This document shows positions 14,669 to 23,029 of a stretch of 47,916 nt of DNA, piece by piece. Source of the DNA: Rhizobium hidalgonense (lineage in GTDB: Bacteria; Pseudomonadota; Alphaproteobacteria; Rhizobiales; Rhizobiaceae); NCBI RefSeq assembly GCF_002914525.1, contig NZ_LODW01000068.1, positions 1 through 47,916 on the forward strand, given 5' to 3'. How positions within the stretch are numbered: position 1 is the stretch's first letter; every line of letters starts with the position of its first letter. Below the pieces are notes generated by a model. The model was not told the origin of the DNA and made no database searches. It saw only the letters and a list, made by a program, of their open reading frames with translations. The translations under genes and the position numbers were made by a program.

Positions 14669-14883
14669 GTCTCTTTCTTCTTGCAGGCTTTTTCTTGTTG
14701 GCTTTTCTTGCGGGCGCAGCCGATAGACCTTTGCGCCGCCTTTGGCAACCACCGCGATATAGAGGTCAGGAAGCCGATAGCCCCCGATATCGGTGCGGCG
14801 GGTCGTTTTCGCAAGACCTGCTGGGCTGCGGCAAATGTGCCGGATTGGCCCCGGTCTTCGAATGCTCCCGGCCTGTAATACCG

Positions 14884-15257
14884 CCGACTCGAAAACATCG
14901 AGGACAAGGATCCGCATATCCGCGTGGCGCTCGCCGACAGTTTCCATTCGCCCGCCGTCGCCGTCTCGATCGATACCGGCCACGCCCATTATGCCCATGG
15001 CTACACCGGCGCGCCGCCTGTCGATTATTCCGTCAAGGCCGCCGGCAGCCGCCTGCAGCACGTGCATCTGCAGGATGCCGACGGCTATGCCGACCGTCAC
15101 ACACTGGAGCCTCGGCGAAGGCTCGATCCACTGGCGCGCCGTCTTTGCGGCCCTTGCCAAGCTCGAAAGCAATCCGCGCCTGATCATCGAAATCATGGAG
15201 AAATCGAAGATCCTCGCTTCCGCTGCCTATCTCGCCTCGATCGGGGTGGCCGAATAA
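14884..15257 (+). pseudogene. Remnant of a sugar phosphate isomerase/epimerase (TIM barrel), frameshifted
   Basis: The C-terminal third of a xylose-isomerase-like TIM-barrel protein: frame one reads LENIEDKDPHIRVALADSFH, then AVSIDTGHAHYAHGY, then LQHVHLQDADGYADRH, where it must shift by +1 near 15100 to continue as WSLGEGSIHWRAVFAALAKL and LIIEIMEKSKILASAAYLAS before the stop at 15255-15257. The break lies in GTCACACACTGG, where four extra bases (ACAC) look like a slipped duplication. The N-terminal two-thirds is missing: an in-frame stop occurs near 14877, and the bases before it show no homologous coding. Degenerate and almost certainly non-functional. The stretch 14669-14883 holds no other gene I can name. 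Confidence 0.75.
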
Positions 15258-15290
15258 GGTCCGTTGCCCGGAATTACTACGACACTTCCC

Positions 15291-16334
15291 TCACGAAAAC
15301 CGCGTAATCACACTGATCCCCGTCGCCTCCGCCTTGTCGAGTGCCATCAGCGCCGGCACGGCCTCCTCGAGGCTGACGCGGCGTCCGATCAGTTTTTGCG
15401 GGGCGATCTTGCCGGCGGCAAGCATCGACAGCATGGCGTCGTAGCGCCAGGCCTGCATGCCGTGGCTGCCGTAGATCTCAAGTTCGTGGCCGATCACCTG
15501 GCCCATCGGGATTTGCGGCGTGGCATGTTCCCCGAGCATCAGCCCGACTTGCACATGCCGGCCGCGCCGGCGCAAATTCTTGATCGAGTTGAAACAAGTG
15601 ACGGGGTGGCCGAGCGCGTCGATCGAGACATGCGCGCCGCCCTTGGTGATCTCGCGCACTGCTTCCGCCACGTCGGCGACGCCTGACGCATTGACCGTCG
15701 CCACCGCCCCGCATTCCCGGGCGAAGGCGAGTTTTTCCTCGGATATGTCGATGCCGATTGCATTGGCGCCGAGGGCGGTGGCGATCATGATCGCCGACAG
15801 GCCGACGCCGCCGCAGCCATGCACGGCGATCCATTCGCCGGGTCCGGTGCGCGCCTGGTCGGCGACGGCGCGGAACGAGGTGGCGAAGCGGCAGCCGAGG
15901 CTTGCCGCCGTTGCATCGTCGATCGTATCCGGCAGGTGCACCAGGTTGGTTTCGGCATAGTCGATCGCCACATATTCGGCGAAGGATCCCCAATGGGTAA
16001 AGCCCGGCTGGAACTGGTTCGGGCAGACCTGCTGGTTGCCGGAATGGCATTCCGCGCAATGGCCGCAGCCGGAAACGAACGGCACCGTCACCCGGTCGCC
16101 CACCTTGAAGCGCATCACGCCGCGGCCGGTGGCGACGATCTTTCCGGCAAGCTCGTGTCCCGGCACATGCGGCAGGCGGATATCGGGATCGTGGCCCATC
16201 CAGCCGTGCCAGTCGCTGCGGCAGAGCCCGCTGGCGCCGACAGAGATGACGACACCGTCCTCGGAGGGCGTCGGATCGGGCAGGGTGCGGATCTCCGGCG
16301 CCTGTTCGAAGGCTTCGTAGAACATGGCTTTCAC
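15291..16334 (-). CDS. Zinc-dependent alcohol dehydrogenase (MDR superfamily)
   Basis: A 347-residue enzyme of the medium-chain zinc dehydrogenase family. Catalytic zinc ligands: Cys38, His60-Glu61 (GHELAGKI) and Cys148. Structural zinc ligands: Cys90, Cys93, Cys96 and Cys104 (SGCGHCAECHSGNQQVC). The Rossmann motif is GCGGVGLS (173-180), followed by an acidic strand end (GIDISEEK) that suggests NAD rather than NADP. The natural alcohol is not evident. The start is GTG 16334, behind GGGAGA at 7-nt spacing; the next ATG, three codons on, leaves too long a spacing. It is divergent from the aminotransferase gene. I see no linked regulator. Confidence 0.93.
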   Translation of the reverse strand: MKAMFYEAFEQAPEIRTLPDPTPSEDGVVISVGASGLCRSDWHGWMGHDPDIRLPHVPGHELAGKIVATGRGVMRFKVGDRVTVPFVSGCGHCAECHSGNQQVCPNQFQPGFTHWGSFAEYVAIDYAETNLVHLPDTIDDATAASLGCRFATSFRAVADQARTGPGEWIAVHGCGGVGLSAIMIATALGANAIGIDISEEKLAFARECGAVATVNASGVADVAEAVREITKGGAHVSIDALGHPVTCFNSIKNLRRRGRHVQVGLMLGEHATPQIPMGQVIGHELEIYGSHGMQAWRYDAMLSMLAAGKIAPQKLIGRRVSLEEAVPALMALDKAEATGISVITRFS

Positions 16335-16575
16335 AGGCGTTCTCCCTTATTCGCGTTTGCGTCCATGATCGCATGCGGCGGGCCGCCATTCCAACATGTC
16401 ATTGCATCATTTTTGCTGATGCACCCATCGCCGGGACCCCTGGTGCCGCGCACGAATATTGCGGCGCGGCGCCATCCCCCGGCATTTTCTTGCTTCCGCA
16501 TTTCCCGCCCGGATTTGTCCTTGACCCCGCCTGCCGCGGCGGTTTTTGCTTTCTCAACTTCAAAGGGAGGGCAGC

Positions 16576-17463
16576 ATGGCCGTCGATACATCACCGCGTT
16601 CAACCACCTGGACTCATGTCGACGGGGAGTGGCTCCCCGGCAATCCGCCGCTGATCGGGCCGACCTCGCATGCCATGTGGCTCGGCTCCACGGTCTTTGA
16701 CGGCGCCCGCTGGTTCGACGGCATCGCGCCCGATCTCGACCTGCATTGCCAGCGCGTCAACCGCTCCGCCCTCGCCATGGGTCTGAAGCCGGTGAAATCA
16801 GCCGAGGAAATCGCCGCACTCGCCTGGGAAGGCATTACCAAATTCAACGGCGCCACGCCGATCTACATCAAGCCGATGTATTGGGGCGAACATGGTTCGC
16901 CCGGCAGCGTCGTTTCGGTCGATGCGGAATCGACCCGCTTCGCGCTCTGCCTGTTCGAGGCGCCGATGGGCGGTCATGGCGGCACCAGCCTGACGGTCTC
17001 GCCCTATCGACGCCCGTCGCCGGAAACCGCGATGACCGAAGCCAAGACCGGCTCGCTCTATCCCAACAGCGGCCGCATGATCGCCGAGGCGCGCAGCCGC
17101 GGCTTCGACAATGCGCTGGTGCGCGATCTCAACGGCAATGTCGTCGAAACCGCCTCGTCCAACGTCTTCCTGGTGCGCGATGGCGTGGTGATGACGCCGG
17201 CCGCCAACCGCACCTTCCTTGCCGGCATCACCCGCGCCCGCGTCATGGACCTCTTGCGCAAGGCCGGTTTCGACGTCGTCGAAGCCACGCTTTCCGTCGA
17301 GGATTTTCTTGCAGCCGACGAAATCTTCACCACCGGCAACTACTCCAAAGTCGTCGGCGTCGTCCGCCTCGACGACCGCAACCTCCAGGAGGGCCCGGTC
17401 ACCCGCAAGGCCCTGGACCTCTACATGGACTGGGCCCACGGGAGAAGCGAGAGCGAGGAGTGA
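16576..17463 (+). CDS. Branched-chain amino acid aminotransferase-like protein (PLP fold class IV)
   Basis: A 295-residue PLP enzyme. The expected catalytic lysine is Lys157 in EAKTGSLYPNSGRM, the cofactor-binding glutamate lies in NVVETASSNVFLV (Glu191), and the phosphate-binding region is FLAGITRARVMDL (about 214-226). The N-terminal VDGEWLPGNPPLIGPTSHAM is typical of IlvE/D-amino-acid aminotransferase relatives. Transamination of branched-chain amino acids with 2-oxoglutarate is the usual family role, but class IV specificity is hard to read from sequence. The start is ATG 16576 behind GGGAGG; ten codons of open frame upstream lack a ribosome site. Likely monocistronic. Confidence 0.9.
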   Translation: MAVDTSPRSTTWTHVDGEWLPGNPPLIGPTSHAMWLGSTVFDGARWFDGIAPDLDLHCQRVNRSALAMGLKPVKSAEEIAALAWEGITKFNGATPIYIKPMYWGEHGSPGSVVSVDAESTRFALCLFEAPMGGHGGTSLTVSPYRRPSPETAMTEAKTGSLYPNSGRMIAEARSRGFDNALVRDLNGNVVETASSNVFLVRDGVVMTPAANRTFLAGITRARVMDLLRKAGFDVVEATLSVEDFLAADEIFTTGNYSKVVGVVRLDDRNLQEGPVTRKALDLYMDWAHGRSESEE

Positions 17464-17490
17464 GGGTGAGGAGCGGTTCGGCGCGCCGAA

Positions 17491-17515
17491 GCAATCGATC
17501 CAGTGAATCGATTGC
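17491..17515. repeat. Short palindrome downstream of the aminotransferase
   Basis: GCAATCGAT-N7-ATCGATTGC, within a stretch (17464-17575) of the kind that recurs between Rhizobium genes. It can form a 9-bp hairpin at the 3' end of the aminotransferase transcript. Confidence 0.55.
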
Positions 17516-17585
17516 AGCGACGAACGCCCGGAGCGCAAGCGCAGGGCCGGGGTGGGGCCATCTAGCAAAATCCAAGTCTGCATCC

Positions 17586-17701
17586 GCCCCTCATCCGGCT
17601 GCCGCCACCTTCTCGCCGTAAACGGGGCGAAGGGACCGTGCCGCAAGCTCTCCGTTTCCACCACGTCTCGCAGGGCGCGTCCCTCTCCCCGGGTGAGGGG
17701 C
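17586..17701. repeat. RIME-like repeat, copy 5 (internally deleted)
   Basis: Opens CCCCTCATCCGGCTGCCGCC and continues with the TCTCGCCGTAAACGGGGCGA hairpin and the centre. It ends CGTCCCTCTCCCCGGGTGAGGGG, lacking the usual inverted half and the TTAGG of the last hairpin. A decayed copy between the aminotransferase and the convergent LysR gene. Confidence 0.8.
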
Positions 17702-17747
17702 AATTTTCTTGCTGTGAGGGCAGTCTATAGTCCCGATGTCCGCACCC

Positions 17748-18650
17748 TCACGTCATCCACTTCCGATGCTCCGCAAATCTCTCCGCCAGGAGATCGATGA
17801 ACAGCCGCACCTTGGTCGCCAGATGGCTGCGGTTGGGATAGACGGCGTTGATGTTGAATTCGATTGGCCGGTAGTCCGGCATGATTTTCACCAGCCGTCC
17901 TTCGGCGATGTCGTCGAACACCACGAAACTCGGGGCCAGGAAGATGCCCTGGCCATTCAGCGTCAGGAAGCGCAGCATCTCGGCGCTGTTGGAGATGACG
18001 TTGCCGCCGATCTTGACGTTTTCCTGCCGGCCTTCGCTGTCCTCGAAGCGCCATTCCTCGCCATAGGGGTAATAGGCATATTGCAGGCAATTGTGATCGG
18101 CGACCTCGGCCGGTCTTTGCGGCATCGGATGACTTTCGAAATAGGCAGGCGAGCAGACGAGCACATGGCGCCAGGGTGTCAGCTTGCGGGCGACGAGCGA
18201 CGAATCCGGCGGCGGCACGGTGCGGATCACCAGATCGTAGCCGTCCTCGATCATGTCGACCATCCGTTCGCCGATGCTGAAATCGAGCGAGATCGACGGG
18301 TAGAGTTCCATATATTCGCTGACGACTGGCAGCAGGAAACGCACGATGGCGCTGCTGGTATAGACCTTCAGCGTGCCGCGCGGCGTGGTGCTCAGCGCGC
18401 CGGCCGTCCGGTCCGCCTCATCGAGTTCGGCAAGGATCTGCGAGGAGCGTTCGTAATAATATTTGCCGGTTTCCGTCAGGCTCACCTTGCGCGTCGTGCG
18501 GTTGAGGAGGCGCACGCCGAGCCGATCCTCCAGCGATTGCACGTGATTGCCCACCATGGTCACGGACATGTTGAGCCGTCGCGCGGCGGCGGAAAAACCG
18601 CCGCATTCCACCACCTTGCCAAAGACGGCAAGGCTTGTCAGTCGATCCAT
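17748..18650 (-). CDS. LysR family transcriptional regulator
   Basis: A 300-residue regulator: the winged HTH at residues 1-60 (LAVFGKVVECGGFSAAARRLNMS...LEDRLGVRLLNRTTRKVSLTETG), then a periplasmic-binding-protein-like effector domain (about 90-295). It is divergent from the HlyD-MFS-cyclase operon with a 135-bp gap, the classical arrangement for a LysR activator of an adjacent export operon. The gap has a GATA-N9-TATC dyad containing T-N11-A at 18692-18708. The effector is unknown; a substrate of the pump is the natural guess. Confidence 0.92.
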   Translation of the reverse strand: MDRLTSLAVFGKVVECGGFSAAARRLNMSVTMVGNHVQSLEDRLGVRLLNRTTRKVSLTETGKYYYERSSQILAELDEADRTAGALSTTPRGTLKVYTSSAIVRFLLPVVSEYMELYPSISLDFSIGERMVDMIEDGYDLVIRTVPPPDSSLVARKLTPWRHVLVCSPAYFESHPMPQRPAEVADHNCLQYAYYPYGEEWRFEDSEGRQENVKIGGNVISNSAEMLRFLTLNGQGIFLAPSFVVFDDIAEGRLVKIMPDYRPIEFNINAVYPNRSHLATKVRLFIDLLAERFAEHRKWMT

Positions 18651-18691
18651 ATTGCCCTCGGATTATCCGCTGAGAGTTGATGATCCTTCCC

Positions 18692-18708
18692 GATATAAGC
18701 AGATTATC
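18692..18708. promoter_or_regulatory. Candidate LysR box between lysR and the efflux operon
   Basis: GATA-N9-TATC, which fits the loose T-N11-A LysR consensus, 42 bp upstream of the LysR start and 78 bp before the HlyD start. The only convincing short dyad I see in the gap; a weak motif on its own. Confidence 0.3.
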
Positions 18709-18785
18709 AGAATGAACGGCAGGGTGCATTTTCCCTTCAATCAAACAGGGCCTCTGAAACGGGCCGGCATTGAAGGAGAAGCACG

Positions 18786-20003
18786 ATGGTTGAGTTGCCC
18801 CGCAAGGACGTTTTCGACACTGCCCGGCAGGCCGATGCCGCCCCTGCGGCCGAAGCGCCGAGCGCCGCGGTGGCAGAAGCGCCCGTCGTCGAGGCTCCGG
18901 CTACGGAAATTCCGGCGGGGACCGGCCGTAGAATGTTCAAGCGCGCCGTCATTGCCACCGCACTGCTTGCCGGCGTCGCCTTCTCTGCCGATTTCGGCTA
19001 CCGCTACTGGACGGTGGGTCGCTTCATCGAATCCACCGACGATGCCTATGTGAAGGCGGATTACACCACGGTCGCCCCGAAGGTCGCCGGCTACATCAGG
19101 CAGGTGCTGGTCAACGACAATGACACGGTCAAATCGGGCCAGGTTCTCGCCCGCATCGACGACCGCGATTTCCAGGCAGCCCTTGCGCAGGCGAAGGCCG
19201 ATCTCAAGGCAGCGGAAGCCGCCATCACCAATATCGATGCCCAGATCGCCCTGCAGCAGTCGGTGATCGAGCAGGCGAGGGCGACGATCGATGCCTCGCA
19301 GGCCTCGCTGGATTTTGCCGTTTCCGATGCTGCCCGCTCGGCCCGGCTCATCACCAGCGGTGCCGGCACGCAATCCCGTGCCGAACAGACCCAGTCGGCT
19401 CGCGACCAGGCCGCCGCCGCCGTCGAGCGTGACCGGGCAGCCCTCGTGGCGGCCGAGAATAAGGTGCCGGTTCTTCAAAGCCAGCGCGAACAGACGGTTG
19501 CCCAGCGCGACCGCTCGGCCGCCGCCGTCCAGCAGGCCGAACTCAACCTCTCCTATACTGACATCGTCGCCGCGGTCGACGGCACGGTCGGCGCCCGTTC
19601 GATCCGCGTCGGCCAGTATGTCACATCAGGCACGCAGCTGATGGCCGTCGTGCCGCTGCATGCCGTCTATGTCGTCGCCAATTTCAAGGAAACCCAGCTA
19701 ACCCATGTCCGCCCCGGCCAACCGGTCGAGATCAAGATCGACAGCTTTCCCGACACCGCGATCAGAGGTCATGTCGACAGTGTTTCGCCGGCCAGCGGCC
19801 TCGAATTCTCGCTGCTGCCGCCGGATAATGCCACCGGCAACTTCACCAAGATCGTCCAGCGCATCCCGGTCAAGATCGTCATCGACGACGAGGTTCTGAG
19901 CGGCCTGTTGCGCTCCGGCATGTCGGTCGAGCCAGAAATCGATACCAAGGCTGCCCGGACCGAGGCGGCAATAGCCGAGGGATCATCCCGCCACGCCGGA
20001 TAG
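18786..20003 (+). CDS. HlyD/EmrA-type membrane fusion protein
   Basis: A 405-residue periplasmic adaptor. A cytoplasmic Ala/Pro-rich N-terminus (1-48) is followed by one membrane helix (about 50-70, AVIATALLAGVAFSADFGY), a lipoyl/barrel-sandwich half (TDDAYVKADYTTVAPKVAGYI), a long alpha-helical hairpin (about 125-240, Ala/Gln/Arg-rich) and the returning half with the beta-barrel (SYTDIVAAVDGTVGARSIRVGQYVTSGTQLM). It links an inner-membrane MFS exporter to an outer-membrane channel; no TolC-like gene is in the window. AAGGAG precedes the ATG. It is first gene of a three-gene operon, probably activated by the divergent LysR. Confidence 0.92.
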   Translation: MVELPRKDVFDTARQADAAPAAEAPSAAVAEAPVVEAPATEIPAGTGRRMFKRAVIATALLAGVAFSADFGYRYWTVGRFIESTDDAYVKADYTTVAPKVAGYIRQVLVNDNDTVKSGQVLARIDDRDFQAALAQAKADLKAAEAAITNIDAQIALQQSVIEQARATIDASQASLDFAVSDAARSARLITSGAGTQSRAEQTQSARDQAAAAVERDRAALVAAENKVPVLQSQREQTVAQRDRSAAAVQQAELNLSYTDIVAAVDGTVGARSIRVGQYVTSGTQLMAVVPLHAVYVVANFKETQLTHVRPGQPVEIKIDSFPDTAIRGHVDSVSPASGLEFSLLPPDNATGNFTKIVQRIPVKIVIDDEVLSGLLRSGMSVEPEIDTKAARTEAAIAEGSSRHAG

Positions 20004-20032
20004 CGTTCTTCCGCCCTTTTCCGAACGACCAT

Positions 20033-20052
20033 CGATCATTCCTGAATGATCG
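20033..20052. promoter_or_regulatory. 20-bp palindrome between the pump genes
   Basis: CGATCATTC-CT-GAATGATCG, perfect 9-bp arms, in the 99-bp gap between the adaptor and MFS genes. The size and symmetry suit a TetR-type operator, or an intercistronic hairpin. A second hairpin, TTTCCGC-N4-GCGGAAA (20075-20092), lies just before the MFS ribosome site. Confidence 0.45.
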
Positions 20053-20102
20053 CCCGAACCCCGTCATGAGAAGGTTTCCGCATAGGCGGAAAGAGATCAG
20101 CC

Positions 20103-21722
20103 ATGGCCACTCTTCAGAACGCCGCAAACAACAATTCGCTGGCGCGCCCCGTCACTGCGGCGCCCGTGACGGCCGCTGCCATTAGCCCGGTCCGCACGTG
20201 GATGGCCGTCGTCGGCTCGACCCTTGGTGCCTTCATGGCGGTCCTCAACATCCAGATCGTCAACGCCTCGCTTGCCGATATTCAGGGCGCCATCGGCGCC
20301 GGCAGCGATGATGGCGGTTGGATTTCGACTTCCTATCTGATCGCCGAGATCGTCGTCATTCCGCTCAGCGCCTGGCTGGCGCGGGTCTTCTCGCTCCGCA
20401 ATTATCTGCTCGTCAATGCCATCCTCTTTCTGATCTTCTCCGTCGCCTGCGCCTTCGCCGCCAATCTGCAGCAGATGATCATCCTGCGCGCCATTCAGGG
20501 TTTTTCCGGCGGCGTGCTGATCCCGATGGCCTTCACCATCATCATCACGCTGCTGCCCAAGCCCAAGCAGCCGATCGGCCTTGCCCTTTTTGCCCTGTCG
20601 GCCACCTTCGCACCGGCGATCGGCCCGACGATCGGCGGTTACCTCACCGAGAACTGGGGATGGGAATATATCTTCTACGTCAACCTGGTGCCGGGCGCGC
20701 TGATGGTCGGCCTGCTCTTTGCTTCGCTCGACCGGGCGCCGATGAACCTGAAGCTGCTTGCCAAGGGCGATTGGCCTGGTATCGTCACCATGGCGATCGG
20801 CCTGGCAGCGCTGCAGACGGTGCTGGAAGAGGGCAACAAGGAAGACTGGTTCGGCTCCGATTTCATCCTTCGCCTGTCTGTTATCGCTGCCGTCTCGCTG
20901 ACGCTGTTCATCGTCATCGAGCTGAAGGCCGCCCATCCGCTGTTGAACCTGCGCCTGCTGTTGCGGCGTAACTTCGGTTTCGGCATCGTCGCCAACTTCC
21001 TGCTCGGCATTGCGCTCTACGGCTCTGTCTTCGTGCTGCCGATCTATCTCACTCGTATCCAGGGCTATAATTCCGAGCAGATCGGCATGGTCCTGGCATG
21101 GACCGGCATTCCGCAGCTGCTGCTGATCCCGCTGGTGCCGCGGCTGATGAAACGTTTCGACGTCCGGCTGCTGATCGTTGTCGGCTTTGCGCTTTTTGCC
21201 GCCTCGAATTTCATGAATGTCCATATGACCGGCGATTATGCCAGCGATCAGCTGTTCTGGCCGAACATCGTCCGCGCCATCGGCCAGGCGCTGGTCTTCA
21301 CCCCGCTCTCGGCGATCGCCACCGCAGGCATCGAGCAGGAGAATGCCGGTTCGGCCTCCGCGCTCTTCAACATGATGCGCAATCTCGGCGGCGCGGTCGG
21401 CATCGCTTCGCTGCAGACCTTCCTGTCGAAACGCGAACAGTTCCACTCGAACATCCTGACCCATTCGGTCTCGGTATTCGAGGAAGCCACCCGCGATCGC
21501 ATTGCCAGACTGACCGGCTATTTCATGAGCCACGGCGTCAGCGATCAGGCGCTCGCCGGCCACAAGGCCGTCGTCGCCATCGCGTTCAAAATCCGCAAAC
21601 AGGCCAATATCATGGCCTTCAGCGACACCTTCTTCCTGCTCGGCGTCGCTCTTGTCGTTGCCCTGCTGGCAAGCCTGCTTCTCAAAAAGCCCGGTCAGCT
21701 CTCCGGTGGCGGCGCCCATTAG
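20103..21722 (+). CDS. DHA2-family MFS multidrug exporter (EmrB/QacA type)
   Basis: A 539-residue inner-membrane transporter with about 14 predicted helices. Seen: the motif C-like proline/glycine-rich helix (ATFAPAIGPTIGGYLTENWGWEYIFYVNL), the TM1 segment FMAVLNIQIVNASLADIQGAIG typical of DHA2 drug exporters, GGWISTSYLIAEIVVIPLSAWLA, and the TM-rich C-terminal half ending LLLKKPGQLSGGGAH. Proton-driven export of hydrophobic compounds with the upstream EmrA-like adaptor is the expected role. Translation starts at ATG 20103 after a weak site next to a hairpin. The cyclase gene begins 23 bp downstream. Confidence 0.93.
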   Translation: MATLQNAANNNSLARPVTAAPVTAAAISPVRTWMAVVGSTLGAFMAVLNIQIVNASLADIQGAIGAGSDDGGWISTSYLIAEIVVIPLSAWLARVFSLRNYLLVNAILFLIFSVACAFAANLQQMIILRAIQGFSGGVLIPMAFTIIITLLPKPKQPIGLALFALSATFAPAIGPTIGGYLTENWGWEYIFYVNLVPGALMVGLLFASLDRAPMNLKLLAKGDWPGIVTMAIGLAALQTVLEEGNKEDWFGSDFILRLSVIAAVSLTLFIVIELKAAHPLLNLRLLLRRNFGFGIVANFLLGIALYGSVFVLPIYLTRIQGYNSEQIGMVLAWTGIPQLLLIPLVPRLMKRFDVRLLIVVGFALFAASNFMNVHMTGDYASDQLFWPNIVRAIGQALVFTPLSAIATAGIEQENAGSASALFNMMRNLGGAVGIASLQTFLSKREQFHSNILTHSVSVFEEATRDRIARLTGYFMSHGVSDQALAGHKAVVAIAFKIRKQANIMAFSDTFFLLGVALVVALLASLLLKKPGQLSGGGAH

Positions 21723-21745
21723 TTCGTCTGAAGGAGGAGATAGCC

Positions 21746-22951
21746 ATGACGACTGCGATCCATGTTCCAGATGCCGATCGGTTTCAGCCAAAGGCCGCCG
21801 GCAATGCCGTCAGCCCCGGCGCGTTGCTCTCCGTGATCGAATGGCTCTCCGGTGACGAATGCCACGCGCTCGACGAGGCAGGCCTCGTCTCCGGCCTCGG
21901 CCGCAGACTTCAGGCGTTCGGCCTGCCGGTCGACCGGTTGACGCTGCATCTGATGACGCTGCATCCCGAGCTCATCGGCCGCACCATCGCCTGGGCGCCG
22001 GGCGAGCCGGTGGAGATCCACGACCGTGAACATGGCGCCCGCGTCGCCATATCAAACACGCCGCTGCGCAAGGTGATGGAAACCCGCGAGCCGCTGGTCG
22101 TCGGCATCGGTGAAAGCGCCCATGGCCGCTGGCAGCATATCGATGTCTTTGCCGACCGCGGCCTGATGCAGCTCGTCATCGCGCCGCTCTGCAATGCCGA
22201 CGGTCCGGTCAGCGCCGCGGTCTTCGCCACCAGGCGGCCGGGCGGCTTCACCGCAGCCGAGCAGCAGCTGATCGAGCGCATCCTGCCGGCGCTGCGCAAC
22301 ACCAGCGAGCTGCGCATTCTGCGCCAGGTCGAGCTCAGCCTGCTCGATACCTATATCGGCCCGCTGACGGCAAGCCGGATTCTGGCCGGCCGCATCCGCC
22401 GCGACGAAATCGAATCGATGCAGGCGGCGCTGCTGCTCTGCGATCTCAGAGGCTTCACCGAATTGTCGAACCGGCTGCCCGGCAGCACCGTGCTTGGCCT
22501 GCTCAACGCCTATTTCGACAGGATCGTCCCGGCGATCACCCGCGAGGGCGGCGAACTCTTGAAGTTCATGGGCGATGCGGTGCTTGCCTTCTTCCCGGGT
22601 TACGACGCCGCCCACTCCTGCGGCGCCGCGCTGGCGTCGGCCCGCGCCATCCTCGATGAGATCGATCATTTCCACTATGAGGGAATCGGCGTGAAGGCCG
22701 GCATCGCGCTCCATTATGGCGATGTCAGCTACGGCAATATCGGCTCCGGCCGCCGCCTCGACTTCACCCTGATCGGCCGCGACGTCAACCTCGTCAGCCG
22801 CATCCAGACCGCTTGCAGCGAGTTGGGCGAGCCCTTGCTGATGTCGGCGCCGTTTTGCGAAGAGGCCGGGGCAGGGGACGCCGTCTCCGCCGGGGTGCAT
22901 CGGTTGAAGGGATTCGCGGAGCCGGTGGAGTTGTTTACGATCGCAAGGTAG
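21746..22951 (+). CDS. Class III adenylate/guanylate cyclase with GAF-like sensory region
   Basis: A 401-residue soluble protein. The C-terminal cyclase domain (about 222-395) has both metal-binding aspartates (Asp233 in LLCDLRGFTELS, Asp277 in LLKFMGDAVLAFF), the purine-contact Lys273, and the catalytic Asn348/Arg352 in IGRDVNLVSRI, so it should be active. The N-terminal half (about 55-190; DRLTLHLMTLHPELIGRTIAW, FADRGLMQLVIAPLCNADGPVSAAVFATRR) resembles a GAF-like sensor. No membrane segment. It has a strong Shine-Dalgarno (AAGGAGGAGA) and starts 23 bp after the exporter gene, so it is the last gene of the pump operon. It may link pump expression to cAMP production. cAMP rather than cGMP is an assumption. 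Confidence 0.92.
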   Translation: MTTAIHVPDADRFQPKAAGNAVSPGALLSVIEWLSGDECHALDEAGLVSGLGRRLQAFGLPVDRLTLHLMTLHPELIGRTIAWAPGEPVEIHDREHGARVAISNTPLRKVMETREPLVVGIGESAHGRWQHIDVFADRGLMQLVIAPLCNADGPVSAAVFATRRPGGFTAAEQQLIERILPALRNTSELRILRQVELSLLDTYIGPLTASRILAGRIRRDEIESMQAALLLCDLRGFTELSNRLPGSTVLGLLNAYFDRIVPAITREGGELLKFMGDAVLAFFPGYDAAHSCGAALASARAILDEIDHFHYEGIGVKAGIALHYGDVSYGNIGSGRRLDFTLIGRDVNLVSRIQTACSELGEPLLMSAPFCEEAGAGDAVSAGVHRLKGFAEPVELFTIAR

Positions 22952-23029
22952 AGGGGTGACACACGCTTTACCCTTCCCCTATCTTTCCGCCATAGTGCGC
23001 CCAACTCCACCACACCGAGGAAACCACCT

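Noticed and set aside
20097..21791. Minus-strand open frame of 564 codons
   Set aside because: Antisense of the EmrB-type exporter; composition dominated by Asp, Arg, Gly and Gln as expected for a shadow.
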